In this document: in pieces, positions 27,348 to 36,804 of the stretch
How positions within the stretch are numbered: position 1 is the stretch's first letter
Layout: each line of letters starts with the position of its first letter
NCBI GenBank assembly: GCA_026129095.1
Contig: JAHCIT010000003.1
Coordinates: 310,001 to 374,000, forward strand
Reading direction: 5' to 3'
Length of the DNA: 64,000 bases
DNA from: Deltaproteobacteria bacterium
GTDB taxonomy: Bacteria; JAGRBM01; JAHCIT01
The notes under the pieces: model-generated
The model's input: only the letters and a program-made list of their open reading frames with translations
Told to the model about the DNA's origin: nothing
The model's database searches: none
Program-made: the position numbers and the translations under genes

Positions 27348-27812
27348 ATGGACGCCGAACAGCTCAAGAAAATGTATCTCTTCGAAGGCCTGGACGAGGA
27401 CGGTATCGCCAAGATCGCCGCCATCTGCAAGGAAGAAACCTTCAAGGCAGGCGACAGGATCTTCAATGAAGGCGACAAGGGCGACAAGCTCTACATGGTC
27501 TTGTCGGGCGAGGTCCGCATCTCGAAGATGATACCCGGCGTGGGCGAGGAAGCTCTCGCCATGTTGAAGGAAGGCTCGTTTTTCGGCGAAATGGCCCTCA
27601 TTGACGACATCGAACGCTCGACTCACGCCATCGCCAACAAGGCGACCAAATGCGCCACCATATCCCGGGGCGACTTCGAGCAGCTCCTGTTCGTGGACGA
27701 GAAGATTGCCACCCCTATCCTGTGGACATTCGTGCGGACCCTGTCGTCCCGCCTCCGCGAGACGAACGAGAAGATCAAGGCGTTCTTCGCCATGACCGGC
27801 GGCTTCAAGTAA
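27348..27812 (+). CDS. Cyclic-nucleotide-binding domain protein
   Basis: A 154-residue single-domain protein: a CRP-type beta-roll with KAGDRIFNEGDKGDKLYMVLSG, the phosphate-binding cassette region GEMALIDDIERSTHAIA, and a C-helix. There is no helix-turn-helix, so it is not a transcription factor by itself. In the cassette the arginine (R in ERSTH) that contacts the cNMP phosphate is kept. It may act as a soluble cAMP/cGMP receptor for the two cyclases in the window (11.4 and 43.6 kb), which is inference. ATG 27348 with GGAG upstream. Confidence 0.88.
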   Translation: MDAEQLKKMYLFEGLDEDGIAKIAAICKEETFKAGDRIFNEGDKGDKLYMVLSGEVRISKMIPGVGEEALAMLKEGSFFGEMALIDDIERSTHAIANKATKCATISRGDFEQLLFVDEKIATPILWTFVRTLSSRLRETNEKIKAFFAMTGGFK

Positions 27813-27815
27813 AGA

Positions 27816-27837
27816 GGCCCGGCGCTGCCGCCGGGCC
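27816..27837. terminator. GC-rich hairpin between convergent genes
   Basis: GGCCCGGC (27816-27823), a six-base loop, and GCCGGGCC (27830-27837): a perfect 8-bp stem directly after the stop at 27812 and before the convergent lipoprotein gene. No good T-run on either side, so its efficiency is uncertain. Confidence 0.45.
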
Positions 27838-27862
27838 CCAGGCTTCAATACCAGGCAATCCG

Positions 27863-29341
27863 CTACTCTTTCACGACGCTGGGGATTTCACCGCCGCTGT
27901 CGTCACAGGCAGGGCGCAGCTCAACACCGTAGTAGTCGGCCATCTGGAAGAATTCGTACAGGTTGCCCCACGGCAGGCGGGCACCGGTCGGGTCCTGCCC
28001 CGGCCCCAGCGCGAACAGGCTCTCGCGCCGGGTGAACTCGGGCTTGGCCGACTGGACGAGAATCGGGTCGAAATTGCAGAGCTTCACGCGCAGGTCGCCC
28101 GGCATGACCAGCCTGCCGTCCTGCACCAGGATCGGAACCTGAACATAGCCCATGCGGGGCCGCACCAGTTCCAGCGCAACCGAGAACTTGTCCACCACGT
28201 TCCGGAACTGCAGCGGTGTCACTTCCTTCAGTGCCGTTCGGTACTGCACCAGCTTGCCCATCACGCGGTTATACATCTCCAGCCGGAGCACCCGCGTATC
28301 GGCATGCATCTGCGGCTTGGTGTGGAGAAACTCCAGGTAACCCGCCTGATTGAGCTGGAGCTGCAGATATACCGTTCCCACATCGTTCGTGGGGTCATAA
28401 ATGATGTTCAGCGTCACCGGCTTCTTGGTATAAAGCTGTAGTGTCGATTCCAGGTCGATCCGTTTCGCCGCCTCGGCGAAGTAGCCCTGGAACTGCGGGG
28501 TCAGGTTCGTGTATTCGAACCTGAGCTCGAACGTGCTTTCGGCGTCGGCGATCTCTTCCTCGTAGAAATCGAGAATGCGGGACACACGCACGATCTCGTT
28601 TTCCACGTAACCGATCAGCACGGTGTCGTCGCTGCTCAGCACACGGCGCTGGCCAAACTCATACTCTTTCTGAATCTTCTGCATCACCGCCCGGGCCCGT
28701 GACAGCTCGCGGGCGATGCGGTCCTTTTCCGCCTTTTCCAGTGTGCGGAACAGCGCCACCGGCGGAAGCGTCTCGCGGACCGTGCCGTCGGCGTATTTGA
28801 GCTTGAGCGCGGCGCGATCTTCGTAGCGACGCACGATCTTGACTGCGTCATAGACCGCGAACTGGTTGGGGTCGCGGTAGCTGGCCAGCATCTTCGACTC
28901 CAGCGACATCCACACGCCTTCGGCCGAACCGCCCTGGACGGCCTCGTTGAATACCGCCTGGCCGACCGTGGTGTTCAGGATGCGGACACCGCCGGTAAAC
29001 GTGTTGCCGCTGAACTGCCCCTCGATCACCAGTATGTCGTCAACGTCGTTAAGGGCACCCGTGAACAGCACTTTCTGGAAATCCAGCTCGCCAGCATCGG
29101 CCTGGAGTGGAATGGTGCTGGTCTGGTAAAAAGTCCGGAACCGCTCGACCACGTCGTCCAGAAACGCAGTGGCCTGCTCCTGCGTCGAGGAGGCCGACAC
29201 GTTGACCTTGTAGACATATCCGTATTTGCGCTCACGCGCATAGATGACCGGCGAGAGTTCCTGCCGGGACTTGACGGCGCAAGCACCCATCAGTCCGGCC
29301 AAAAGAGTTGCGGTTACAAGAAACGAAATCGATCGACGCAC
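27863..29341 (-). CDS. Large lipoprotein of unknown function
   Basis: A 492-residue protein starting at GTG 29341 behind a perfect GGAGG 5 nt away; an open frame to 29395 is not needed. Signal peptide with lipobox LAGLMGAC (Cys at about 21) and +2 Ala. The mature part is mixed alpha/beta with a long helical stretch (LFRTLEKAEKDRIARELSRA, KIQKEYEFGQRRVLSSDD). It has no family I can name. It ends with YGVELRPACDDSGGEIPS. It is followed on the same strand only by the hairpin at 27.8 kb. Probably envelope-located. Confidence 0.7.
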   Translation of the reverse strand: MRRSISFLVTATLLAGLMGACAVKSRQELSPVIYARERKYGYVYKVNVSASSTQEQATAFLDDVVERFRTFYQTSTIPLQADAGELDFQKVLFTGALNDVDDILVIEGQFSGNTFTGGVRILNTTVGQAVFNEAVQGGSAEGVWMSLESKMLASYRDPNQFAVYDAVKIVRRYEDRAALKLKYADGTVRETLPPVALFRTLEKAEKDRIARELSRARAVMQKIQKEYEFGQRRVLSSDDTVLIGYVENEIVRVSRILDFYEEEIADAESTFELRFEYTNLTPQFQGYFAEAAKRIDLESTLQLYTKKPVTLNIIYDPTNDVGTVYLQLQLNQAGYLEFLHTKPQMHADTRVLRLEMYNRVMGKLVQYRTALKEVTPLQFRNVVDKFSVALELVRPRMGYVQVPILVQDGRLVMPGDLRVKLCNFDPILVQSAKPEFTRRESLFALGPGQDPTGARLPWGNLYEFFQMADYYGVELRPACDDSGGEIPSVVKE

Positions 29342-29477
29342 GAGCGCCTCCTGGTTCACGGCAGCGGGCACGCCCCACATTTCCCGGCTTGTCAAAGATT
29401 ACACATCACCCGGCTGGATGTAAACGCTTTATCCGGTTTCCGGCCCGTCTCGCGGCCGGCTCTGCTTTAACAAATAC

Positions 29478-32429
29478 TTAGTGAAGCACGTGAGCGTCGC
29501 TGCCACTGATCACAATGAAATCCGGCTGCCCGTCGCCGCTCACATCGGCCGCACCATGATACGCGGCGGGTGGAACGGTGAAGTAGCCCGCCTCCGGCGG
29601 CCGCCCGGTGGTGAGCACCGGCCCCCACACTTCCCGGGACTCCAGCGGCAGCCGGTTGATATGCACCCGCACTGTGTTTTCGTTACCGGCGTCGGGCGCG
29701 GCTTCCTCCAGCCGGCGGAAGAACCGCGGAGCGGCGGCGATCGGCTCCACGTCGATCGTCACGCGGCCCCGGAAATCCCGCCCCACCGCGCCCAGCGATC
29801 CGTCATTGCCGTCCAGCACCGGATCGATCCCCTGCTGCGCCGAGGCCCGGCCCCTGATCTTCCCCCGCACACGTGGAAGCGCGTCGCAGGTCCGGCCCCG
29901 GAGCGCGGACTCGACCGCCAGCGCCACATCCTCGGGTTTGGAATAGATCTGAACGACCCGGACAAGCTCCGTGATGGTGCAGACATCGGCATCCGGAGCC
30001 ACCCAGGGGGCGGTTCCTGCCACGAGGCCATTCAGCACCACCGGGACGGTCCCGGCGGGGGTTTCCGCCAGAAAGGAAAGATCATCGAGACCATCCGGAA
30101 TCGTGTCGGCCGCGAACAGGGGTCCCGTCACCACCGCATCCGGGCCGCCCACCATCGCCACCTGCGGCAGACCGAAGATGTCGGGCTCGGCGAGGTTCAG
30201 GATGCAGAACACGCACCGGTCCTCGTGCGGATCGAGCAGGCTGTCGCCGTTCAGGTCCACGCGGCGGTTCACGTCCCTGTTGCCCATGTTGATCGTCTGG
30301 ACCGGGTAGAACGGCGAACCGCCCGTTACGTCCGGATCCACGACATACGCCTGAGGCGGGGCCGGATGGTAGGGTGTCACCAGGAACTGGTACAGTATTC
30401 CCTCGCCGCCTGTTCCGGCGCCCAGCACGGCGAGATCGGCGACCGAATCCAGGTTGAAATCGCCCCCAAGTTCCAGCGCAAGGCCGATGCGGTCCCCCGC
30501 CTCCGCGCCCCAGATCTCGAAATGCCCGTGATCGGAAAGAAGCGGCCCGTCCGGCCCGTCCGGGTCGCTGAAGTTGTAGACGCCATCGGACAGCGAACCC
30601 GGCGCCCGCCAGTCCCGCGACTTCAGGTAGCGGTCCACGAGAAACGCATACACTTTCCCGGCCGAAGCCCGGCCGTCCGCAACGGCTCCGGGCGCACCCA
30701 TCGCCAGCCCGAAATACGGCACCATCGGGTCTTCGGCCTCCGGCGTGGCGGGGTTCGTCCGGGCCGTGACGCCCGTGGCCACCGAGGTACCCAGCCGGTC
30801 GCCTGCATTTTCACCAAGAAACACGACATCCGGGCGGGCATCGAAGCGCGCCAGATCGCGGATGCCGCTGGGCAGCGTGTTTGGCCCCTCGCCGGTGATC
30901 GCCGTGAACCGCCCGTCGCCAAAGAGCACGAACACCGCGCCCCGTTCGGCGAGCGGCACGTCGCGTTCGGCCCAGGAGACGCCATCCAGTCCCGACAGCC
31001 CCAGCACCACGTCGGCGATGCGGTCATCGTTGATATCACCCCGCGCCTCGATCACCTCACCGAAACCGGACGGCAGGCTGTTCGCCACCGGCACCGGGCC
31101 CAGGATCGCGAGCTGCGGAACGCTGGTCCCCCCTGCGCCCGTGAGCGACAGCGCCGTCACCGGCTTCCTGAGTCCGCCCATGACGAGGAACGGACTGTCT
31201 TTCACGGTCACCAGCGTCCGTCCGGCGGCAAGATCGCGGTAAATCCTCCACGACTGGCCCGTGGCCGGAGTCAGCGCCTGCGCGTTCCGGACGGCCGGGT
31301 CGCACCGGACGATCCGCAGCACGTCAGGCAGCACCGCCTCCAGCCCGTGAATCCGGCACCGGAATCCCAGGTTCGGTCCGCTGGTGATCTCGAAGAGCCA
31401 GCCCTCCTGCACTCCGTCCAGGAGGCGGCCGTTCACGACATGGTGAACAGGATCGGCGAGCGATGCCGCGTCCGTGCCCGCCAGCATCGGCGTGCCGCTG
31501 TAGTAGGTCCACTGCTGCTCGCGGTTGCCGGCCACCGATTCGGTGAACCGGTTGGCGAACCGGATGAACGGCGGATCGGACGACATCACCTTCGAGACAT
31601 AGCCCTGCTGCGGACCGGTCTGGATCGACAGGAAATCGCCCGGCGCGGACCGCTGCCCGCCGGCGCGGACGAGGAACACCGCCCCCCGGGGGCCGAGGCC
31701 GTCGTTCCGGTCGAAATCCGGCGCGCCGATCAGCAGTTCCCCTGCACCATCGCCGTCCACATCGCCGATGGAGAGCGCCGCGCCGAACCGCCCGCCCAGT
31801 AGCGCACCGTCCAGCACCGCGTCCGGCTCGCAGAACCGCGCCGCCGGAAGCAGGTCGAACGGCCGGTAGGGTTCGCCATAGAACAGCAGCACCCGGTTGT
31901 TGTCCGGGTCGCCCACGGCGATGTCATCGCCCGGCAGTCCGTCCAGATCGCCTGCGGCGATGGCCGACAACGACGGCGTGCTTCCCAGCGGGCACACAAG
32001 GTCGAGCAGGTTGGTGAAGACCGAACCGTCCGCGTTTTCATCCGTACCCGAAGCCGTGGCGAAGGGTCCAACGTTTCCCACCTCGTCGCGCTGCGCGACG
32101 AGCAGGAAAACCGGACGCCCGAGGCTGAGGCGTCTCACCAGATATTCACGCGGCGTCTGCGACAGGCCCGATCCCGGCACGTTTTCCATCACCACCGTGT
32201 CAGCAACGTTCTCCGGCCGGAACGCCGCCTGGCTCGCGTCATCCGGGTCGAAGGCGGCGCGGACGTCGGTAAGCGCGCCGCGGCCGTGATCGCCGTCGTC
32301 ACCTGTCGAAACCCAGGAGAGGTGCCTGAGGTTCGTATCGAACAGCACGCTCGACGGAGTTCCCGGCGGCACATCGTCGCCCAGCGTGCAGGCAGACAGG
32401 AACAGGAGAAGTATGGCGGCCTTCTTCAA
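29478..32429 (-). CDS. FG-GAP/VCBS-repeat lipoprotein
   Basis: A 983-residue protein from TTG 32429, which overlaps the upstream deacetylase stop by 4 nt (TTGA). The signal peptide has lipobox LLLFLSAC (Cys about 13). The body contains repeated FG-GAP-type, Ca-binding-like units of integrin/VCBS style, e.g. AIAAGDLDGLPGDDIAVGDP, LSIGDVDGDGAGELLIGAPD, EARGDINDDRIADVVLGLSG, GGDFNLDSVADLAVLGAG and DVSGDGQPDFIVISGSD, consistent with a seven-bladed propeller plus extra segments. It is predicted as an extracellular-facing lipoprotein. A longer frame to 32627 reads through the deacetylase and was rejected. Confidence 0.82.
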   Translation of the reverse strand: MKKAAILLLFLSACTLGDDVPPGTPSSVLFDTNLRHLSWVSTGDDGDHGRGALTDVRAAFDPDDASQAAFRPENVADTVVMENVPGSGLSQTPREYLVRRLSLGRPVFLLVAQRDEVGNVGPFATASGTDENADGSVFTNLLDLVCPLGSTPSLSAIAAGDLDGLPGDDIAVGDPDNNRVLLFYGEPYRPFDLLPAARFCEPDAVLDGALLGGRFGAALSIGDVDGDGAGELLIGAPDFDRNDGLGPRGAVFLVRAGGQRSAPGDFLSIQTGPQQGYVSKVMSSDPPFIRFANRFTESVAGNREQQWTYYSGTPMLAGTDAASLADPVHHVVNGRLLDGVQEGWLFEITSGPNLGFRCRIHGLEAVLPDVLRIVRCDPAVRNAQALTPATGQSWRIYRDLAAGRTLVTVKDSPFLVMGGLRKPVTALSLTGAGGTSVPQLAILGPVPVANSLPSGFGEVIEARGDINDDRIADVVLGLSGLDGVSWAERDVPLAERGAVFVLFGDGRFTAITGEGPNTLPSGIRDLARFDARPDVVFLGENAGDRLGTSVATGVTARTNPATPEAEDPMVPYFGLAMGAPGAVADGRASAGKVYAFLVDRYLKSRDWRAPGSLSDGVYNFSDPDGPDGPLLSDHGHFEIWGAEAGDRIGLALELGGDFNLDSVADLAVLGAGTGGEGILYQFLVTPYHPAPPQAYVVDPDVTGGSPFYPVQTINMGNRDVNRRVDLNGDSLLDPHEDRCVFCILNLAEPDIFGLPQVAMVGGPDAVVTGPLFAADTIPDGLDDLSFLAETPAGTVPVVLNGLVAGTAPWVAPDADVCTITELVRVVQIYSKPEDVALAVESALRGRTCDALPRVRGKIRGRASAQQGIDPVLDGNDGSLGAVGRDFRGRVTIDVEPIAAAPRFFRRLEEAAPDAGNENTVRVHINRLPLESREVWGPVLTTGRPPEAGYFTVPPAAYHGAADVSGDGQPDFIVISGSDAHVLH

Positions 32430-33466
32430 CCGAGCGCCCCCCAGTATGGCCGGAAATGGTGGATGAGTTCCTTCGTGTATTCCCGGATGCCGGGGGCGGC
32501 GGTTTCCGGGTCGGTCACCGGCTGGGCGGGGTCGCCCAGCAGTTCGCCCACGACCTTCCCGACGCTCGCGGCGAGCCCCTGCGTGTGATAGCCGCCCTCC
32601 AGCGCGAACAGCACCCGGCCTCCGCACAGATCGCCTGCCGCCCGGACCAGAAGCCGCGACAGTTCGGCGAATCCCTGCTCGGTCACCTTCATGCCGCCCA
32701 GGGGGTCCAGCCGGTAGATGTCGAAACCGGCCGACACGATGATGAGGTCGGGCCGGAACTTTTCCAGCGCCGGACGGACGATGCGCTGGTACAAGTACAA
32801 GAACTCGGCGTCCCCCTGCCCCGGCGGCAACGGGATGTTCAGGGTCTTTCCCTCGCCTGCTCCCGTGCCGGTTTCGCGGAAATGGCCCGTGCCCGGATAG
32901 TAGGGATACTGGTGGGACGAGATGTAGAGAACCTCGCCCTTTCCGTAAAAGGCGTTCTGCGTGCCGTTACCGTGATGGATGTCGTAATCGACGATGGCGA
33001 CCCGCTTCCATTCGGTCTGACGGAGCGCATGGTCGGCCGCCACTGCCACGTTGTTGAAAAAGCAGAACCCCATCGCACGCGACGGCTCGGCGTGGTGGCC
33101 TGGCGGACGGACCAGCGCGATGCCATTCTGTACCGTACCGGTGGCGATCGCCTCCACCAGATGCAGCAGCCCCCCCGTGGCCAGCCGCGCCACCTCGAAC
33201 GTCTCCGGGGCGGCATAGGTGTCGCCATCCAGCCCGCCGCCGCCCCGGCTGGAGAGGAACTCCACCCGGTGGTACAGGGCGGGGTCGTGAATCCGCACGA
33301 TGTCGGCCTCGCCCGCCGGGCGGGCTTCCAGATGTGTGAGGCGCGGCATCAGGTTCAGCCGGTCCAGTTCCCGGTGGATATCCCGCAGCCGGTCGGGCGA
33401 TTCGGGGTGGCCCGCTCCCATGTCGTGGGCGAGAAACCGGTCGTCTCGGATGATCCCTGTGGCCAT
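32426..33466 (-). CDS. Histone deacetylase family protein
   Basis: A 346-residue zinc hydrolase of the arginase/deacetylase fold (AcuC/HDAC/acetylpolyamine amidohydrolase group). Motifs: GHPESPDRL near the N-terminus, LVRPPGHHAEPSRAMGFCFF, the metal-binding IVDYDIHHGNGTQNAFY, ISSHQYPYYPGTG, and SAGFDIYRLDPLGG followed by LEGGYH. The metal ligands D, H and D of the family are present. Substrate (acetyl-lysine or acetylated polyamine) cannot be told. ATG 33466 lacks a good ribosome-binding site. An open frame reaches 33547, but the family N-terminus fits the ATG. Confidence 0.9.
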   Translation of the reverse strand: MATGIIRDDRFLAHDMGAGHPESPDRLRDIHRELDRLNLMPRLTHLEARPAGEADIVRIHDPALYHRVEFLSSRGGGGLDGDTYAAPETFEVARLATGGLLHLVEAIATGTVQNGIALVRPPGHHAEPSRAMGFCFFNNVAVAADHALRQTEWKRVAIVDYDIHHGNGTQNAFYGKGEVLYISSHQYPYYPGTGHFRETGTGAGEGKTLNIPLPPGQGDAEFLYLYQRIVRPALEKFRPDLIIVSAGFDIYRLDPLGGMKVTEQGFAELSRLLVRAAGDLCGGRVLFALEGGYHTQGLAASVGKVVGELLGDPAQPVTDPETAAPGIREYTKELIHHFRPYWGALG

Positions 33467-33567
33467 ATGATTAACGTAACTATGCGAAAAGGCCGGGATT
33501 GCGGCCCGTCCGAAGCCGTCTATGCTATATCCCCGGTGGCAATTCAACGCCGCCAGGCGGGGGCACC

Positions 33568-34029
33568 GTGTTCAACATCGGCTTCGGCGAAATCCTCGTC
33601 ATCCTCGTCATCGCCTTCGTGGTCGTGGGACCGCGCGGGTTGCCGGGGCTGGCCCGCTCGGCGGGCCGCCTGTGGCGCGAAATCCGCCGCTACGCCGAGG
33701 AGATTTCCGCCGAGCTGCGCGAGAACGTGGGCGACCTTGAGAAGGAACTGGGCGAGATGCCACGGGAGATCCGCAAGACGGCCGCCGCCCTCGACAAGGT
33801 GAGCGACACCATCGCCGGGAAGGTGGAGACGCGGGATTTCCTCGGGCTCGATGCCGGCGGCCGCAGGCGCAAACCGGCAAAAGACGGGAAAGATGAAACC
33901 GGCAGCACCGGACCAGTCCCGGCGGATGTGCCCGGCGCTGCCACCAGGGCGGCCGCCAGCACCGAAGTCGTCGCCGACCCTGACCTCGAAACCTTCGTCA
34001 CCGGGAAACTGCCGAAGGGGGACGGATGA
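33568..34029 (+). CDS. tatB: Sec-independent protein translocase TatB
   Basis: A 153-residue TatA/TatB-family protein. GTG 33568 is behind GGGGG. The N-terminal membrane helix FNIGFGEILVILVIAFVVVG is followed by the hinge GPRGLPGLARSAGR (GPxxLP, TatB-like rather than the F-G hinge of TatA), an amphipathic helix and a charged tail. It overlaps tatC by 4 nt (ATGA). TatA is not visible here, so this protein may serve as TatB with TatA elsewhere, or do both jobs. Confidence 0.88.
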   Translation: MFNIGFGEILVILVIAFVVVGPRGLPGLARSAGRLWREIRRYAEEISAELRENVGDLEKELGEMPREIRKTAAALDKVSDTIAGKVETRDFLGLDAGGRRRKPAKDGKDETGSTGPVPADVPGAATRAAASTEVVADPDLETFVTGKLPKGDG

Positions 34030-34799
34030 CGGACGAAACCCCCGAGCCGCGCCCCCCCGGCGACCGGGAGATGCCGCTCGTCGAGCATCTGGAGGAGCTG
34101 CGTTCCAGGATCATCAGGATCGTGATCGCCCTCGGCGCCGCGTTTTTCGCCTGCTACAGCCAGTCGGACAAGCTCGTGGCGTTTTTCGTCAAGCCCCTGA
34201 AGGCCGCCCTTCCGCCCGGCGGCACCCTCCAGTTCACGAAGATCACCGAGCCTTTCATGGTCCACCTCAAGGTGTCCCTCGTCGCCGCGCTGGTGGTGGC
34301 CTTCCCGTATGTCTGCTGGCAGGTGTGGGCGTTCGTCTCCCCCGGCCTGTACAAGAAGGAGAAGCGGCTCGCCCTCCCCTTCGTCACCGCCGCCAGCCTC
34401 GCCTTTGCCGCTGGCGTCGCATTCTGCTTCACCGTCGCCTTCCCGTTCGGTTTCCGGTTCCTCGTGCAGGGCTATGCAACCGATGACATCGTCGCCATTC
34501 CCAAGCTGGAGGAATACTTCACGCAGGCGACCACCATGCTCGTCGCCTTCGGCCTCGTGTTCGAGCTTCCCGTCGTGTCTTTCGTTCTCGCCCGCCTCGG
34601 CGTCATCACCGCCCGCGGGATGCTCGGCGGCTTCCGGGTCGCGGTGCTCCTCATCGCCATCATCGCGGCCGTGCTCTCGCCGCCCGACGTGATCTCCATG
34701 AGCATCCTCGGCGTCCCGATGCTGCTGCTCTACCTGGGCAGCGCCGGGCTCGTGGCTCTGGTGGAGCAGGACCGCCCGCCAGACGGGGAAGTATCCTGA
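34026..34799 (+). CDS. tatC: Sec-independent protein translocase TatC
   Basis: A 257-residue integral membrane receptor for twin-arginine signal peptides, with six predicted helices. Family motifs include MPLVEHLEELRSRIIRI at the N-terminus (the conserved E for signal-peptide binding), FMVHLKVSLVAALVVAFPYV, WAFVSPGLYKKEKRLA, and FGLVFELPVVSFVLARLGV. It is coupled to tatB by a 4-nt overlap. It exports folded proteins, which may include some envelope enzymes. No Tat motif was obvious in the lipoproteins here. Confidence 0.96.
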   Translation: MTDETPEPRPPGDREMPLVEHLEELRSRIIRIVIALGAAFFACYSQSDKLVAFFVKPLKAALPPGGTLQFTKITEPFMVHLKVSLVAALVVAFPYVCWQVWAFVSPGLYKKEKRLALPFVTAASLAFAAGVAFCFTVAFPFGFRFLVQGYATDDIVAIPKLEEYFTQATTMLVAFGLVFELPVVSFVLARLGVITARGMLGGFRVAVLLIAIIAAVLSPPDVISMSILGVPMLLLYLGSAGLVALVEQDRPPDGEVS

Positions 34800-34810
34800 A
34801 AAATCACAAG

Positions 34811-34840
34811 CCCCGTCTCCTCTGTCATGAGGAAACGGGG
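34811..34840 (-). terminator. Hairpin terminator between tatC and the converging lipoprotein gene
   Basis: CCCCGT and CCTC (34811-34822) pair with GAGG and ACGGGG (34829-34840), with a two-base internal bulge on each side and a six-base loop. On the minus strand it is followed by TTGTGATTTTTC, making it a credible Rho-independent terminator for the gene ending at 34873. Confidence 0.55.
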
Positions 34841-34872
34841 CCGGATATAACTGCGATTTCGATTAAACGGGA

Positions 34873-35700
34873 TCAGGGAACGTAGGTGATTGCCGCGATG
34901 TCTCCCGGCAGCACGCCGATCTCCTCTGTCTCTCCGGTCTCGGGGTCGATCTCGACGAGAATCGTGTCCTCGGCGGTTTCATAAACCACCAGCCCGAGCA
35001 GGCGGCCTTCCACGAAAGTCAGGTCGGTAATGTAGGAGCCATCATCGGTATTGTTTTCCCACTCGGCGATCTCCTCGTCCACCGAACCGTCATCCGGGTC
35101 GATCGTGACGAGGAATTCGTTCAGAATGCCGTAGATGGTCCCGTCGCTGTCGGTGGCAATACCGGCACCATAGGAACCGTAACCTTCGGCGGTGCCGAGT
35201 TCTTCCATGATGCCCGTCTCGGGATCGATCGAGTAGAACGCCGGATCTTCGACATCGGTTTCATGCCCGTACAGCGTCCCGTCGATATACACGAGTCCGG
35301 CAATCACATAGCCGGGAGCGTCGGTTTCATTTTCCTCGGCGATCTCGTCCAGGTCGCCGACCAGTTCAGCTTCGAGCGTCTGGGTGGCATTGTCGGAGAC
35401 AAACCGGTAAAGCCGCAGGTTGCCCGCGCCGTCAGTGTCGGTAGTCATATAGGACGTGACACCGTAGATCGTCCCGTCGGGAGCGGTCACCATCGCCGTG
35501 AGGCCGCGTGGCAATGTCCCCACTTCATCCCCGATTTCGCCGGTTTCCGGGTCAATGGTATAGATGCTGCCATTAACGCCTTCCTTGCCGTCAGCGACGA
35601 TCAGCTTGCCGCTGAGAAAACTGCCGCTCCCGCTGCTGCCGCACCCGGCGGCGAATACCATCGTGGCGGCACAGGCCGCCGTGAGAAAACGGTTCGTCAT
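34873..35700 (-). CDS. Lipoprotein with propeller-like repeats (paralogue of 37019 gene)
   Basis: A 275-residue lipoprotein from ATG 35700 (AAGGAG upstream). Signal peptide and lipobox FAAGCGSSG, with Cys at about 20. The mature region is very acidic and repeats a unit of the form x-YSIDPETGIMEELGTAEG, YTIDPETGEIGDEVGTLPRG, VEIDPETGETEEIGVLPG, which reads as blades of a beta-propeller (DPETG repeats). The closest relative in the window is the protein at 37019, on the other strand past the epimerase: both share the lipobox context, the ADGKEG segment and a C-terminal I-x-x-(I/L)-x-Y-V-P end. Function unknown; a surface lipoprotein is likely. Confidence 0.8.
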   Translation of the reverse strand: MTNRFLTAACAATMVFAAGCGSSGSGSFLSGKLIVADGKEGVNGSIYTIDPETGEIGDEVGTLPRGLTAMVTAPDGTIYGVTSYMTTDTDGAGNLRLYRFVSDNATQTLEAELVGDLDEIAEENETDAPGYVIAGLVYIDGTLYGHETDVEDPAFYSIDPETGIMEELGTAEGYGSYGAGIATDSDGTIYGILNEFLVTIDPDDGSVDEEIAEWENNTDDGSYITDLTFVEGRLLGLVVYETAEDTILVEIDPETGETEEIGVLPGDIAAITYVP

Positions 35701-35811
35701 TTTTTCTGCTCCTTGAAACTGGCCCCTTCGGGCGGATGTGAGGCCGACACTAAAAGACTCCAAGGGAACCGGCAATAGCCAGCTTGAATTTGCCGCTCGC
35801 AGTCGGAAGGT

Positions 35812-36804
35812 TCAGTAGTTCTCCGAACGCTGCCGGACATATTCACGGTCCTGGGCGTATCCGGCGATCAGCGCCGCCGCTGCCTCGGCCGGAGTCGCCC
35901 GCGGCTCATAGCCGATCATCCGGCGCGCCTTCTCCACGGAGTAGTGATTGGGGTTGAACAGGTAGCCGTCCTGGTCCGGCGGAAGGTCGTGGAGGCCGAG
36001 CGTTCTCGCCAGCCGGATACCGCCGCGTGCCGCCCATACGGGTATCCGGACGATTCTTGACGACGACCCCGCCGCCCCGGTCATCGCCCGGATCACCTCC
36101 AGTTGCGACGAGGCCCCCTTGCCGGAAATGTTGAACGGCTCGCCGGGCGCGGCGGGATGATTCGCGGCCAGCATGAAACCCTGGACCACGTCCTCCAGCA
36201 GCACGAAATCCCCCGGAACGGAGCCGTCGCCGATCACCGCCACCGTCTTGCTGTCGAGAATACGGTCCATCAGTTTCAGCAGGGGCCGGTTGTTGTAAAA
36301 GCCCTGGCCGCAGATCGTGGGCATCCGCAACGCGACCGACGGGAGTCCGGTTTTTTGGCTGAAGTCCCACAGCATCTGCTCGCAGATCCACTTGTGCCGT
36401 CCGTACCAGCCGACCGGCTCGTCCTTGGGCGCGTCCTCAAGGCACGGGAACGGCGGCGTCACGCCGTAAATCTCGATGGTGGAGGTGTAGACAAACCGCC
36501 TTACACCTTCCGCATGGGCGGCTTCCAGAAGGTTCGTCATTCCGCCGATGTTGATCCGGTACCGCTCGGCCTCCGGGCGGCGCGACATGGACTGGACGAA
36601 CGCGATGTGGATGACCCGCTCGATGCCGCGCATGGATGCCCGCACGTCTTCCGGGCGGGACATATCCCCCTCGAAAAACTCCGCCCCGGCCGGACAGTAG
36701 GGCGTCTTCTGCACGTCGAGAATACGGACCCGCCGCCCGTCCGCCATCAGCGCGGCTACCACATGGGAGCCGAGATACCCGCCGCCGCCCGTCACCAGAT
36801 CCAT
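35812..36804 (-). CDS. NAD-dependent epimerase/dehydratase (extended SDR)
   Basis: A 330-residue extended short-chain dehydrogenase. ATG 36804 gives the Rossmann motif VTGGGGYLGSHV right at the N-terminus (GxxGxxG). The catalytic pair is in GWYGRHKW (Y-x3-K), preceded by the active-site VYTSTIEIYG. The family acts on nucleotide sugars (UDP-glucose 4-epimerase-like) or 3-beta-hydroxysteroid-type substrates; C-terminal YEPRATPAEAAAALI is typical for this fold. The actual substrate is unknown. It is flanked by two paralogous lipoproteins and is otherwise isolated. Confidence 0.88.
   Translation of the reverse strand: MDLVTGGGGYLGSHVVAALMADGRRVRILDVQKTPYCPAGAEFFEGDMSRPEDVRASMRGIERVIHIAFVQSMSRRPEAERYRINIGGMTNLLEAAHAEGVRRFVYTSTIEIYGVTPPFPCLEDAPKDEPVGWYGRHKWICEQMLWDFSQKTGLPSVALRMPTICGQGFYNNRPLLKLMDRILDSKTVAVIGDGSVPGDFVLLEDVVQGFMLAANHPAAPGEPFNISGKGASSQLEVIRAMTGAAGSSSRIVRIPVWAARGGIRLARTLGLHDLPPDQDGYLFNPNHYSVEKARRMIGYEPRATPAEAAAALIAGYAQDREYVRQRSENY

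Noticed and set aside
29481-31802. Long open frame (773 codons) antisense to the FG-GAP lipoprotein gene
   Set aside because: Arg/His/Pro-rich translation without domains, start signal or signal peptide. It mirrors a gene with clear repeats; long antisense frames are common at this GC.
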